A DNA stretch of 64,000 bases from Nocardioides sp. JQ2195 (GTDB lineage: Bacteria > Actinomycetota > Actinomycetes > Propionibacteriales > Nocardioidaceae): contig NZ_CP050902.1 of NCBI RefSeq assembly GCF_012272695.1, positions 496,001 to 560,000 on the forward strand, in the 5' to 3' direction. Below the pieces are notes generated by a model. That model was not told the DNA's origin. It did no database searches and worked only from the letters and a program-made list of their open reading frames with translations. Below are positions 8,725 to 17,850 of the stretch, piece after piece. The position numbers and the translations under genes were made by a program. Position 1 is the first letter of the stretch; each line of letters opens with the position of its first letter.

Positions 8725-9939
8725 ATGAGCTCCCGCGATGTCGTCATCTGCGAAACCGTCCGCACCCCGATCGGCCGCTACGGCGGAGTGTTCAAGGACG
8801 TCACACCCGTCGACCTGGGCGTCACCGCGTTGCAGGGCCTGCTCGCCCGCACCGGCATCGACCCCGAGCGGATCGACGACGTGATCCTCGGCCACTGCTA
8901 CCCCAACGCCGAGGCGCCCGCGATCGGCCGCGTCGTCGGCCTCGACGCCGGTCTCCCCGTCACCGTCGGGGGCCAGCAGGTCGACCGACGCTGCGGCTCC
9001 GGCCTCCAGGCAGTCATCAACGCCGTCATGCAGGTCGGCAGCGGTGCCAGCGACGTCGTCGTCGCCGGTGGTGCCGAGTCGATGAGCCAGGTGGCCTTCT
9101 ACTCGCTCGACATGCGTTGGGGCGGAGCCCGCTCCGGCGTCCAGATCCACGACGGCCTGAACCGTGGCCGGCAGACCCCCGGCGGGCGCTTCCACCCGGT
9201 CCCCGGCGGCATGCTGGAGACCGCGGAGAACCTGCGTCGCGAGTACAAGATCAGCCGTGAGGAGCAGGACGAGCTCGCCGCCCGGTCGCAGCAGCGCGCC
9301 GTGGCCGCCCAGGAGTCCGGCATCCTGGCCGAGGAGATCGTCCCGGTCACCATCCCCTCGCGCAAGGGCGACGTGGTCGTCGACACCGACGAGCACCCGC
9401 GCGCCGGCACCACGGCCGAGTCGCTGGCCAAGCTCAGGCCGATCCTGTCCCAGGACCCCGGGTCGACCGTCACCGCCGGCAACGCCAGCGGTCAGAACGA
9501 CGCCGCCGCGATGACGCTGGTCACCACGGCCGACCGCGCCGAGGAGCTCGGCCTGACGCCGCTGGTGCGCCTGGTCAGCTGGTCCGCGGCCGGCGTGCGG
9601 CCCGACGTGATGGGGATCGGTCCGGTCCCGGCAACGGCGGCCGCGCTCTCGCGTGCCGATCTGACGATCGCCGACATGGACGTCATCGAGCTGAACGAGG
9701 CCTTCGCCGCCCAGGCCCTCGCCGTGATGCGGGAGTGGAAGTTCACCGACGAGGACCACGAGCGCACCAACGTGCACGGCTCCGGCATCTCCCTCGGCCA
9801 CCCGGTCGGCGCGACCGGCGTTCGCATGCTGGGCACCCTGACGCGTGAGCTGCACCGTCGTGAGGCCCGCTACGGCCTCGAGACGATGTGCATCGGCGGC
9901 GGCCAGGGTCTCGCCGCGATCTTCGAGCGGATCGCCTGA
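8725..9939 (+). CDS. thiolase (acetyl-CoA acyltransferase)
   Basis: 404-aa thiolase. The nucleophile is C90 in [10 protein letters not shown], His359 is in [10 protein letters not shown] and the second Cys (C389) in MCIGGGQG, so all catalytic residues are present. [15 protein letters not shown] is also seen. The region before GHP reads NVHGSGIS rather than the usual N-x-x-GGAIA. It presumably releases acetyl-CoA or propionyl-CoA from the 3-oxoacyl-CoA made by the upstream SDR. ATG at 8725 follows GAAAGG. It overlaps the MaoC gene by one base. Confidence 0.88.
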   Translation: MSSRDVVICETVRTPIGRYGGVFKDVTPVDLGVTALQGLLARTGIDPERIDDVILGHCYPNAEAPAIGRVVGLDAGLPVTVGGQQVDRRCGSGLQAVINAVMQVGSGASDVVVAGGAESMSQVAFYSLDMRWGGARSGVQIHDGLNRGRQTPGGRFHPVPGGMLETAENLRREYKISREEQDELAARSQQRAVAAQESGILAEEIVPVTIPSRKGDVVVDTDEHPRAGTTAESLAKLRPILSQDPGSTVTAGNASGQNDAAAMTLVTTADRAEELGLTPLVRLVSWSAAGVRPDVMGIGPVPATAAALSRADLTIADMDVIELNEAFAAQALAVMREWKFTDEDHERTNVHGSGISLGHPVGATGVRMLGTLTRELHRREARYGLETMCIGGGQGLAAIFERIA

Positions 9940-10406
9940 TGGCGCCCCGCGTGCTGGCCTCGATGGACGAGGTCCAGCAGGTCCTCGACGAGCCGCTGGG
10001 CACCACCGAGTGGGTCGAGGTCGACCAGGAGTCCGTCGACCGGTTCGCCGACCTGACCGGAGACCACCAGTGGATCCATGTCGATCCCGAACGCGCCGCG
10101 TCGTCGGCGTACGGCGGCACGATCGCGCACGGCTACCTCACGCTGGCCAGGCTGCCGGCCTTCGCGGCGACCCTCTATCGCCTCGAGGCGGGGGAGTCGA
10201 GGCTCAACTACGGCGTCAACAAGGTCCGGTTCCCTGCGCCCGTCCCGGTGGGCTCCAGGATCCGTGCCACGCCAACGATCGTGGGCATCCGCGAGGTCCC
10301 TGCCGGCGACCAGGTGACGGTGCGGTGGGTGGTCGAGTGCGACCGCGCCACCAAGCCCGTCTGCGTCGCGGAGACGCTGACCCTCGTGGTGACGAAGTCG
10401 AACTGA
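9939..10406 (+). CDS. MaoC-like (R)-specific enoyl-CoA hydratase
   Basis: 155-aa single hot-dog MaoC protein. The catalytic Asp/His motif appears as FADLTGDHQWIHVDPERA (about residues 34-51), followed by YGGTIAHGYLTLA, the standard hydratase-2 signature. Adds water to trans-2-enoyl-CoA. It supplies the hydration step between the acyl-CoA dehydrogenase and SDR of this operon, distinct from the larger Meh-like hydratase. A longer in-frame reading upstream overlaps the thiolase and is rejected because ATG at 9939 overlaps the thiolase stop as elsewhere in this operon. Confidence 0.85.
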   Translation: MAPRVLASMDEVQQVLDEPLGTTEWVEVDQESVDRFADLTGDHQWIHVDPERAASSAYGGTIAHGYLTLARLPAFAATLYRLEAGESRLNYGVNKVRFPAPVPVGSRIRATPTIVGIREVPAGDQVTVRWVVECDRATKPVCVAETLTLVVTKSN

Positions 10407-10455
10407 CCAGTAGGTGACGTCCGCCTGCATTTATATCGCAACGTGCACAAATGGT

Positions 10456-10493
10456 GTCCGGATTTGGTGTTGGACGTGCATCACAAACCGGAC
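10456..10493. promoter_or_regulatory. imperfect inverted repeat upstream of MHS permease
   Basis: GTCCGGATTTGGTG (10456-10469) faces CACAAACCGGAC (10482-10493), arms matching except for two bulged bases. The direct heptamer ACGTGCA occurs at 10441 and 10474. The 158-bp gap also holds an AT-rich TTTATAT stretch, rare in this DNA. Together this suggests a separate promoter and operator for the permease gene. Confidence 0.45.
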
Positions 10494-10564
10494 TTAGCGT
10501 GAGTGCGGTCACAAGGCCGGCCAGCCCCACCAGAACGACAGAATCCACCAAGGAGCCCCCCACC

Positions 10565-11905
10565 ATGTCGAACACCCGGTTCAACCCCGATGAGAGGATG
10601 GCGAGGAAGGCCGGCATCGCCGCCTTCGTCGGCACCACCATCGAGTGGTACGACTTCTACATCTACGGCACGGCCTCGGCCCTGGTCTTCGGTCCGCTGT
10701 TCTTCAGCAACGCCGACCCGGCCGTTGCCACGTTGCTCTCCTTCGCCACCTTCGCGGTCGGCTTCCTGACCCGCCCGGTCGGTGGCGTCGTCTTCGGTCA
10801 CCTCGGCGACCGGATCGGTCGCAAGCAGGCCCTGATCATCACCCTGATGCTGATGGGTGTCACCACCTTCGGTGTCGGGCTCCTCCCGACCTACGCCAGC
10901 ATCGGCGCCCTGGCCCCGATCGGGCTGATCTTCCTGCGCCTCCTGCAGGGCCTCGCCGTCGGTGGCGAGTGGGGCGGTGCGGTGCTGATCGCCACCGAGC
11001 ACACCACGAAGGACCGCGGCTACCTCTTCGGTGCCTTCGCCCAGCAGGGCTCACCCGCCGGCCGCATCCTGGCCACGCTCGCCTTCCTCGCCGTCACCAG
11101 CCTCCTGCCCGAGGAAGCCCTGCTCGAGTGGGCCTGGCGCATCCCGTTCCTGTTCTCCGCCGTGCTCGTCATCGTGGGCCTGGTGATCCGGTTGCGACTC
11201 GAGGAGTCGCCCGAGATGGAGAAGCTGAAGAAGAGCCAAGCCACCGCGAAGGTTCCCGTCCTGGAGCTCTTCCGCAGCAACAGCCGCGAGGTCACCCTCG
11301 GTGTCTTCTCCATCCTCTGTGTGTTCGTGGTCGTCTACGCCCGGGACACCTTCGCCCTCTCCTGGGCCACCAAGGACCTCGGCTTCACGCGTGACTCGTT
11401 CCTCTCGATCATCCTGGTCGCCAGCGTCCTGCAGTTCTTCGTGCAGCCGTTCGGAGCCCTGCTGACCACCAAGTTCGAGGTCCGCAAGCTGGTCACCCTG
11501 CTGCTCGCCATCGAGATCCCGGCACTGGCCGGCATGTTCATGCTGATCGCGACCGGCAACTACTGGCTGGCCATGCTCGGCGCCGTCGTCGCCACCGTCC
11601 CCGACGTGATGTTCTACTCGGTGATGGCCGGCATGCTGGCCCAGGCCTTCCCGACCCGGGTGCGCTACACCGGCATCTCGGTCGCCTACGGTCTCTCGGG
11701 CGCACTGTGCGGCATGACCCCGCTGATCCTCCAGTGGCTGCTCGACTCCTCCGGCACGGTCGTGCTCCCGGTCATCTTCGGTGTGGTCACCACGTTCATC
11801 TCGCTGATGGCCTCGCGTGCCCTGCTCAAGCGGACGTTCGGCAAGGACGCCGACGCCCCTACGACGCCCGACCACGGTCAGCGTGAGGTGACCCCGGTCG
11901 GCTGA
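10565..11905 (+). CDS. MHS-family proton symporter (MFS)
   Basis: 446-aa permease of the metabolite:H+ symporter family (relatives include alpha-ketoglutarate, shikimate, citrate and proline/betaine permeases). Signatures: GTTIEWYDFYIYGTASALVF at residues 23-42, FGHLGDRIGRKQAL, and RLLQGLAVGGEWGGA. About 12 hydrophobic segments; the C-terminal tail is polar. As last gene of the catabolic block, with its own leader region, it most likely imports the organic acid that the operon degrades. ATG at 10565 follows AAGGAG. Confidence 0.85.
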   Translation: MSNTRFNPDERMARKAGIAAFVGTTIEWYDFYIYGTASALVFGPLFFSNADPAVATLLSFATFAVGFLTRPVGGVVFGHLGDRIGRKQALIITLMLMGVTTFGVGLLPTYASIGALAPIGLIFLRLLQGLAVGGEWGGAVLIATEHTTKDRGYLFGAFAQQGSPAGRILATLAFLAVTSLLPEEALLEWAWRIPFLFSAVLVIVGLVIRLRLEESPEMEKLKKSQATAKVPVLELFRSNSREVTLGVFSILCVFVVVYARDTFALSWATKDLGFTRDSFLSIILVASVLQFFVQPFGALLTTKFEVRKLVTLLLAIEIPALAGMFMLIATGNYWLAMLGAVVATVPDVMFYSVMAGMLAQAFPTRVRYTGISVAYGLSGALCGMTPLILQWLLDSSGTVVLPVIFGVVTTFISLMASRALLKRTFGKDADAPTTPDHGQREVTPVG

Positions 11906-11927
11906 TCCCTCCTCCCGCTCACGCAGC

Positions 11928-11959
11928 GCGCCCGTCACCGAAGCCTCGGTGGCGGGCGC
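11928..11959. terminator. GC-rich hairpin after the catabolic operon
   Basis: 14-bp arms (GCGCCCGTCACCGA and TCGGTGGCGGGCGC, one wobble pair) around a 4-base loop, 22 bases after the permease stop. No T-run follows, as is common for actinobacterial terminators. Confidence 0.6.
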
Positions 11960-12015
11960 TCCGCGTTCGTCTGCAGCCCCTGTGGTGAGGGCGGCGTCTG
12001 CGATCATCGGTTGCC

Positions 12016-12492
12016 ATGGACACCTCACCGCGCAGCCATGCAGGATCCCTGCTCGTCCGCGCCACGCCAGACGAGCTCTACGCGTTGGTCTCCGACGTGA
12101 CCCGCACCGGCGAATGGTCGCCGGTCTGCCGGGAGTGCTGGTGGGACGAGGGCGACGGGCCCCGGGTCGGAGCCTGGTTCACCGGGAGGAACGTCGTGCC
12201 CGGACGGACGTGGGAGACCCGGTCGCAGGTCATCGTCGCCGATCCCGGTCGGGAGTTCCGCTGGGCGGTGGGGAGGGACTACGTGCGCTGGGGCTATCTG
12301 ATCGAGGCCGGCGACCAGCCCGGGACGTCGCTGCTGACGGAGTCGTGGGAGTTCACGACCACCGGCCAGGAGTTCTTCGTCGAGCGGTACGGCGAGGAGG
12401 CCCCGCCCCAGGTCGAGAACCGCACCGCGGCGGCCCACGAGGGGATCCCGGCCACACTGGCCGCGATCAAGCGGATCGCCGAAGCAACCTGA
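12016..12492 (+). CDS. SRPBCC (START/polyketide-cyclase fold) family protein
   Basis: 158-aa protein with the SRPBCC pattern: AGSLLVRATPDELYALVSDV near the start, then TRTGEWSPVCRECWW and repeated aromatic beta-strand segments (FTGRN, WETRSQV, FRWAVGRDYVRWGYLIEAG). The fold is a hydrophobic ligand-binding cavity; functions range from lipid binding to cyclases, so none is assigned. It stands alone between the operon terminator and a perfect palindrome and is convergent with the aldolase gene. Confidence 0.65.
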   Translation: MDTSPRSHAGSLLVRATPDELYALVSDVTRTGEWSPVCRECWWDEGDGPRVGAWFTGRNVVPGRTWETRSQVIVADPGREFRWAVGRDYVRWGYLIEAGDQPGTSLLTESWEFTTTGQEFFVERYGEEAPPQVENRTAAAHEGIPATLAAIKRIAEAT

Positions 12493-12555
12493 GGCCTGGT
12501 CGGTGCTAGGTGCTAGCACCCGATCCGGGACCCGGCATGGGCCTGTCCGACGAGG

Positions 12556-12593
12556 ACTGGGCGCGGTGGACCAATTGGTCCACCGCGCCCAGT
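12556..12593. terminator. 38-bp perfect palindrome between convergent genes
   Basis: Two 19-bp arms (outer part ACTGGGCGCGGTGG, centre GGACCAATTGGTCC) meet with no unpaired loop in the sequence itself. It lies between the rightward SRPBCC gene (ends 12492) and the leftward aldolase gene (ends 12671), so a bidirectional terminator is the simplest reading. A smaller palindrome, GGTGCTAGCACC, lies at 12509-12520. Confidence 0.7.
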
Positions 12594-12670
12594 GCTCAGC
12601 CGACTACTGCTGAGGACGTGCCTGGCCCGACGTCCGGCCTCGTTCCTCGGCCTGGTCGGTCACCGCAGTG

Positions 12671-13690
12671 TCAGGATGCCTCGCGCTCGGCGACCAGGTT
12701 GAGCGCGATGTCCATGATCATGTCCTCCTGGCCACCGACCAACCCGCGGCGACCGCACTCCATCAGGATGGTGCGGACGTCGAGGTCGTGCTGCGCGGCA
12801 GCGGTCTCGGCGTGGCGCAGGAAGCTGGAGTAGACCCCGGCGTACCCGAGCGTCAGCGTGGCCCGGTCGACGCGCACCGGACGGTCCTGGAGCGGGCGGA
12901 CGATGTCGTCGGCGGCGTCCTGCAGCGCGAAGACGTCGGAGCCGTGCTTGTAGCCGTAGATGTCGGCGACGGCGATGAACGCCTCGATCGGGCAGTTGCC
13001 GGCGCCGGCACCGTGGCCGGCGAGCGAGGCGTCGACACGGTAGATGCCGTTCTCGACGGCGACCACGGAGTTGGCCACCGACAGCGAGAGGTTCTCGTGC
13101 GCGTGGATGCCGATCTCGGTCCCGGGGTCGAGCACGTCGCGGTAGGCCTTCGCCCGGGCCTCGACGTCGGGCATGGTGAGCCGTCCGCCGGAGTCGGTGA
13201 TGTAGACGCAGTGCGCGCCGTAGGACTCCATCAGCTTGGCCTGCTTGGCCAGCTCCTCGGCGGGCGCCATGTGGCTCATCATCAGGAAGCCGGAGACGTC
13301 CATGCCGATCTCACGGGCGGTGGCGATGTGCTGGGCCGAGACGTCGGCCTCGGTGCAGTGCGTGGCCACGCGCACCGAGCGGACGCCCAGGGCGTAGGCC
13401 TGCTTGAGCTCGGCGATGGTGCCGACTCCGGGGAGCAGCAGGGTGGTGAGGCGAGCGTTGACGATCGACTCGGCCGCGGCCTCGATCCATTCCCAGTCGG
13501 TGTTGGACCCGGGGCCGTAGTTCACCGAGCCGCCGGCCAACCCGTCACCGTGGGCCACCTCGATGGCGTCCACGCCGGCGGCGTCGAGCGCGCTGACGAT
13601 GCGGCGTACGTCGTCGGGGCTGATCCGGTGCCGGATCGCGTGCATGCCGTCACGCAGGGTGACGTCCTGGATGAAGATTTCCTTGCTCAT
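12671..13690 (-). CDS. 4-hydroxy-2-oxovalerate aldolase (MhpE/HsaF/DmpG family)
   Basis: 339-aa DRE-TIM aldolase. [12 protein letters not shown] (residues 9-20) carries the metal-binding Asp and catalytic His region, and [10 protein letters not shown] carries the His metal ligands. Cleaves 4-hydroxy-2-oxoacids to pyruvate and an aldehyde that is channelled to the acylating dehydrogenase encoded just upstream (4-base ATGA overlap), with which it normally forms a tight complex. Full family length, no damage. Steroid, phenol and phenylpropionate versions are not separable by eye. Confidence 0.9.
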   Translation of the reverse strand: MSKEIFIQDVTLRDGMHAIRHRISPDDVRRIVSALDAAGVDAIEVAHGDGLAGGSVNYGPGSNTDWEWIEAAAESIVNARLTTLLLPGVGTIAELKQAYALGVRSVRVATHCTEADVSAQHIATAREIGMDVSGFLMMSHMAPAEELAKQAKLMESYGAHCVYITDSGGRLTMPDVEARAKAYRDVLDPGTEIGIHAHENLSLSVANSVVAVENGIYRVDASLAGHGAGAGNCPIEAFIAVADIYGYKHGSDVFALQDAADDIVRPLQDRPVRVDRATLTLGYAGVYSSFLRHAETAAAQHDLDVRTILMECGRRGLVGGQEDMIMDIALNLVAEREAS

Positions 13691-14652
13691 CGGGTGCTCT
13701 CCTGCTGTGTGTTCGCCTTCTGGGCCGCGATCCGCTCGGCGACCTGCAGGCCGGCGGACGTCATGATGTCGAGGTTGCCGGCGTATGCCGGGAGGTAGTG
13801 GGCCGCGCCCTCGACCTCCAGCATCACCGTCACCTGGTGGGTCGGGCGCGTGGTCGCGCCCTCCGCGAGGAGGGTCTCGACGGGCTGGTCGTCGGGGATC
13901 GGATTGATCTGCACCTGCTGCTTCAGGCGATAACCCGGCACGTATGCCGACACGTCGCCGACCATCTTCTCGACCGAGGCGCGGATCTCCTCGTGCACCG
14001 ACTCGTCGGGTGCGTCGACCAGGCAGAAGACGGTGTCGCGCATGATCAGCGGCGGCTCGGCCGGGTTCAGGATGATGACGGCCTTGCCGCGCTGGGCGCC
14101 ACCGACCGTGGTGATCGCGTGGGAGGTGGTCTCGGTGAACTCGTCGATGTTGGCGCGGGTGCCGGGACCGGCCGACTTCGAGGCGATCGAAGCCACGATC
14201 TCGGCATACTGCACGGGCACGACACGGGAGACCGCGGCGACGATCGGGATCGTCGCCTGGCCGCCGCAGGTCACCATGTTCATGTTCTGCGCGTCGATGT
14301 GCTCGTCGATGTTGACCGCCGGCACGACGAACGGGCCGATCGCCGCGGGGGTCAGGTCGATCATCCGCTTGCCGAGGGGTGCGAGGCGCTCGTTGTTGTC
14401 CACGTGGGCCTTGGCGGAGGTGGCGTCGAAGACGATCTCGATGTCGTCGAAGCCGTCCATCGCGACCAGGCCCTCGACACCGTCGGAGGTGGTCGGGACG
14501 TTGAAGCGCTCGGCGCGGGCCAGCCCGTCGGAGGCGGGGTCGATGCCGACCATCGCGCCCATCTCGAGGTGCTGCGACTGGCGCATCACCTTGATCATCA
14601 GGTCGGTGCCGATGTTGCCGGAGCCGATGATGGCGACCTTGGTCTTGCTCAT
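13687..14652 (-). CDS. acetaldehyde/propanal dehydrogenase (acylating), MhpF/HsaG family
   Basis: 321-aa NAD-dependent enzyme. The Rossmann loop is [12 protein letters not shown] (residues 8-19) and the thioester-forming nucleophile is C129 in [11 protein letters not shown]. Converts acetaldehyde or propanal plus CoA to acetyl- or propionyl-CoA. Overlaps the aldolase start and the hydratase stop by four bases each, showing tight translational coupling in the order hydratase, dehydrogenase, aldolase. Confidence 0.9.
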   Translation of the reverse strand: MSKTKVAIIGSGNIGTDLMIKVMRQSQHLEMGAMVGIDPASDGLARAERFNVPTTSDGVEGLVAMDGFDDIEIVFDATSAKAHVDNNERLAPLGKRMIDLTPAAIGPFVVPAVNIDEHIDAQNMNMVTCGGQATIPIVAAVSRVVPVQYAEIVASIASKSAGPGTRANIDEFTETTSHAITTVGGAQRGKAVIILNPAEPPLIMRDTVFCLVDAPDESVHEEIRASVEKMVGDVSAYVPGYRLKQQVQINPIPDDQPVETLLAEGATTRPTHQVTVMLEVEGAAHYLPAYAGNLDIMTSAGLQVAERIAAQKANTQQESTR

Positions 14653-15545
14653 GAGTTGTTCTCCTGATCGGTGGACGTGGCGTCTGTGCTCGGCTGGGCG
14701 AAGCGGGCAGTGACCGTGCCCAGGCCGGTGATGGTGGCGGTGACGACGTCACCGGGGGAGACCGGGCGCATCGGGCCGAGGGCTCCGGAGAGGATCACCT
14801 GTCCCTTGCGCAGTGGCTCACCGAAGGTGCGGGCCTGGTGGGCCAGCCAGGCCACCGCGTTGAGCGGGTCGCCCAGGCAGGCGGCGCCGTCGCCGGTGGA
14901 GACCTCGTCGCCGTTGATGGTCATGCTCATCGTGACGTCGAGCGGGTTCACCTCGTCGAGGGACTTCGCCTCGCCCCCCAGCACGTAGAGGCCGGAGGAG
15001 GCGTTGTCGGCGACGGTGTCGGCGAAGGAGATGTCCCAGTCGGTGACCCGGCTGTCGACGATCTCGAGGGCGGCGACGACCTGGCCGATCGCGCCCCTGA
15101 TCTGTGCCTCGTCGAGCGGGCCCTCGGCCAGGTCCTGCTCCAGCACGAAGGCCACCTCGGCCTCGACCTTGGCCTGGATCAACCGGCCGGCCGGGATCTC
15201 GGCGCCGTCCGCACCGTCCACGTCGGAGAAGGCCATGTCGTCGAAGAGCACGCCGAAGTCGGGCTGGTCGACCCCGAGCTGGGTCTGCACGGCCTCGGAG
15301 GTGGCGCCGATCTTGCGGCCCACGATCCTTGCCCCGCGCTCGGTCTTCGCCGCGTTGAGCTGCTCCTGGACCTGGTAGGCCGCGGCGACGTCGTCGCGAC
15401 CGATCAGGTCGCGGACCGGTGCGCAGGCCACGCCGTCGAAGTGCGCTGCGATCAGTCGGTCGGCCGCCTCCTTGACGGTCTCCGCGGACACCTCGGTCGT
15501 CGGGACCTCGCCGGTCTCGGCGGGGACGGTGTAGGGGCTGCTCAT
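14649..15545 (-). CDS. 2-oxopent-4-enoate/2-hydroxypenta-2,4-dienoate hydratase (MhpD/HsaE family)
   Basis: 298-aa member of the fumarylacetoacetase-like fold family. Blocks: [20 protein letters not shown], the metal-ligand segment [26 protein letters not shown], and [11 protein letters not shown] near the end. Hydrates the dienoate produced by meta-cleavage hydrolases to 4-hydroxy-2-oxoacid. About 30 residues longer at the N-terminus than typical members, mostly Thr/Glu-rich; ATG at 15545 fits the divergent promoter region, but a start inside could be real. First gene of the lower-pathway operon. Confidence 0.88.
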   Translation of the reverse strand: MSSPYTVPAETGEVPTTEVSAETVKEAADRLIAAHFDGVACAPVRDLIGRDDVAAAYQVQEQLNAAKTERGARIVGRKIGATSEAVQTQLGVDQPDFGVLFDDMAFSDVDGADGAEIPAGRLIQAKVEAEVAFVLEQDLAEGPLDEAQIRGAIGQVVAALEIVDSRVTDWDISFADTVADNASSGLYVLGGEAKSLDEVNPLDVTMSMTINGDEVSTGDGAACLGDPLNAVAWLAHQARTFGEPLRKGQVILSGALGPMRPVSPGDVVTATITGLGTVTARFAQPSTDATSTDQENNS

Positions 15546-15622
15546 GCTGCGACTCGCTGACTCTAGGGAACTGTCAGGGTGAACTCTGCGCTGTCCCACC
15601 GGGATCGGCCACTGGAACGTCT

Positions 15623-15638
15623 CGCTGAGCGGTACGCT
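15623..15638. promoter_or_regulatory. overlapping short palindromes in IclR/hydratase divergent gap
   Basis: CGCT-G-AGCG (15623-15631) overlaps AGCG-GTA-CGCT (15628-15638) in the 116-bp divergent gap, just upstream of the GGGAGG site of the IclR gene. IclR regulators usually bind such sites to control both themselves and the adjacent operon; this is inference from position. Confidence 0.4.
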
Positions 15639-15661
15639 TTGCTGGGAGGTTTTTCACGGCG

Positions 15662-16423
15662 ATGGTGGACCAGGTCGATCTCGACACCGTGCTCGGCAAG
15701 GCGGTGACGATCCTGCGTGCGTTCCGGGCCGACGACCAGGCCCTGCCGCTGGCCGAGCTGGTGCGACGGACGGGCCTGCACAAGGCCACCGTGCACCGGT
15801 TGGCCGGCGAGCTGGTCAGCGTCCGACTGCTCGACCGCGTCGAGCGTGGCTACCGGCTCAGTGGAGGACTCTTCGAGCTCGGCATGCGGGCGTCGGTCGA
15901 GCGGAGCCTGATCGAGGTCGCGATGCCGTTCCTCCAGGACCTCTACGAGCGCACGCACGAGACCGTGCACCTCGGCATCCATGAGGGACACGAGGTCGTC
16001 TACGTCGTGAAGATCGGTGGGCACCGGCAGGCCAGTGCGCCCTCGCGCCCGGGGGGTCGGATGCCGTTGCACTGCACGGCCATCGGCAAGGCCCTGCTGG
16101 CCTGGGCAGGCGACGACTTCCGCCAGGAGGTGCTCTCCGGCCCGTTGCCACGGCGTACGCCGCGCACCGTGGTGGCGCCCGGCCTGTTGCGGCGCCAGCT
16201 GACCGCCGTCGTGGAGCGTGGTGTCGCCTTCGAGCACGAGGAGTCCGCCGTCGGGTTGGCGTGTGTGGCTGCGCCGGTGCTGGACAGCCACGACCAGCCG
16301 CTCGCGGCGGTCAGCATCACCGGGCCGGTGACCAGGTTCCGGCCCGAGGCGCACGCCGACGAGGTGCGCGCCGCGGCCGCGGGTATCGCCGCGACGATCG
16401 CGCGTCGGCAGGCTCTCGCGTAG
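15662..16423 (+). CDS. IclR-family transcriptional regulator
   Basis: 253 aa. N-terminal winged helix-turn-helix (residues 8-70: LGKAVTILRAF, LAELVRRTGLHKATVHRLAGEL) and C-terminal effector domain with LHCTAIGKALLAW and the VGLACVAAPVLD segment. Divergent from the meta-cleavage lower-pathway operon, so it probably controls it in response to an aromatic or pathway metabolite. ATG at 15662 lies 12 bases after GGGAGG. Confidence 0.88.
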   Translation: MVDQVDLDTVLGKAVTILRAFRADDQALPLAELVRRTGLHKATVHRLAGELVSVRLLDRVERGYRLSGGLFELGMRASVERSLIEVAMPFLQDLYERTHETVHLGIHEGHEVVYVVKIGGHRQASAPSRPGGRMPLHCTAIGKALLAWAGDDFRQEVLSGPLPRRTPRTVVAPGLLRRQLTAVVERGVAFEHEESAVGLACVAAPVLDSHDQPLAAVSITGPVTRFRPEAHADEVRAAAAGIAATIARRQALA

Positions 16424-16524
16424 CGGACACCCGGCAGGCTCGGGATGTCCTGGCGGCACGACAGGGGACGTCTCGTTGCGACGCACCGCGGCGCGGCGGT
16501 GTGCCTGTCGGACCGATCGGTGCG

Positions 16525-17850
16525 TCAGAGAGAGGCCCTGATGTCCTCGGCGATGATCCAGCCCATCCCGAAGGCTGACAGGAGCCCGTTGCCCGAGCTG
16601 TAGCCGTCGGACGACGGCCCGGCCAGGCCGCACGCGGTGCCGCCTCCTGCGTACAGCCCCGGGATGGGTCGGTCGCGTGCATCCAGGACCCGGCCCCGGA
16701 GGTCGATGACGACACCGCCCTGGGTGGCCAGCACGCCGTGGGTGACGCGGGCCAGGTGGAAGGGAGCCTCGAGTCGGCGGCGACCCGGGACCGGTTCGAG
16801 CGCCGCTCGGGCGACGGGCACCGTCACCCGCAGCCCACGGGCCAGGTCGGTCAGCGACGCTGCGTCGCTGATGGCACCGGAGTCGAGGCAGTCACGCATC
16901 ATCTCCGACTCGCGGGTGGCGGCCATGGCGGTGGCGTCCCACACCATCGTGGCCCGCTCACCCGGCAGCTGCTGCAGGATCCCGGCCATGGACGAGTAGC
17001 CGTGCGCCTCCTCGTCGACGAATCGGTCACCGTCGTCGTTGACCAGCACTGCGCCGTTGAACGGGAGCGCGGGAGAGACCCGGGTGCCGTGACCGACGAC
17101 GACCAGTCCCGAGCGCAGGGCGGCGCCCATGTTGCGCAGTTGCGCGCCGATCGGGAGCACCCAGGCGAGGGCGTCACCGGTCGCGGTGGCGACGCCGCCG
17201 TTGTGCGGTTCACCCAGGTGGCCCAGGTGTTCCTTCATCAGGATCGGGTCCTGGGCGAACCCGTCGGTGGCCAGGACCACGCGGTCGGCGCCGACCCGTT
17301 GGGTGCTGCCGTTCTGACGAACCTCGACCCCGACCACTCGGTTGCCGTCGAGCAGCAACCCCTGCACGGGTGCCTCGTCGACGAACGCGACGTTGGGCAG
17401 GCCGGCGAGCAGGCCGCGCAGGTGCTTGACCAACCGCCCGCCGCCACGTCGTCCGGTGTCGGTGTGCAGGCGTGGCACCGACATCCCGGCGCGCGGCATG
17501 TCGCTGCCGATCTCGATCGGGTAGCCGGAGTCGGCGATCCACTCGACCATCGTGGGAGCGACCCGGCACAGGGCCTCGACCACGGGACGCCACTCCTCGT
17601 CACCACTGGCGGCCAGGATGTCATCGGCGTGCTGCTGGGGCAAGTCATCGATCCCGGCAGCCACTTGGAAGCGGGTTCCCCCGGCGGCCAACGAACCGCT
17701 CGAGATGGCGGCGTTGCAGCCCTCACGGGTGGACTTCTCGAAGACCGCGACGACGAGGTCGGGGTCCTGTGCGAGCCGCAGCGCGGTCATCATCCCGCAG
17801 GCTCCACCGCCGGCCACCGCGACATCCACCTCGAGGTCGAAGGCAGTCAC
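16525..17850 (-). CDS. FAD-dependent oxidoreductase, fumarate reductase/3-ketosteroid dehydrogenase-like
   Basis: 441 aa from a GTG at 17850 that overlaps the racemase-like stop (GTGA). The FAD dinucleotide motif is VDVAVAGGGACGMMTAL (residues 8-24), followed by the E-K FAD ribose segment VAVFEKS, AAISSGSLAAGG, and a C-terminal FAD cap GLYAGGGTACGLAGPSSDG plus GNGLLSAFGMGWI. Relatives desaturate or reduce C-C bonds next to a carbonyl or carboxyl (fumarate, tricarballylate, ketosteroids). A longer upstream reading overlaps the previous gene with no start signal. It is the last gene of a three-gene leftward group whose first member is truncated. Confidence 0.75.
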   Translation of the reverse strand: MTAFDLEVDVAVAGGGACGMMTALRLAQDPDLVVAVFEKSTREGCNAAISSGSLAAGGTRFQVAAGIDDLPQQHADDILAASGDEEWRPVVEALCRVAPTMVEWIADSGYPIEIGSDMPRAGMSVPRLHTDTGRRGGGRLVKHLRGLLAGLPNVAFVDEAPVQGLLLDGNRVVGVEVRQNGSTQRVGADRVVLATDGFAQDPILMKEHLGHLGEPHNGGVATATGDALAWVLPIGAQLRNMGAALRSGLVVVGHGTRVSPALPFNGAVLVNDDGDRFVDEEAHGYSSMAGILQQLPGERATMVWDATAMAATRESEMMRDCLDSGAISDAASLTDLARGLRVTVPVARAALEPVPGRRRLEAPFHLARVTHGVLATQGGVVIDLRGRVLDARDRPIPGLYAGGGTACGLAGPSSDGYSSGNGLLSAFGMGWIIAEDIRASL

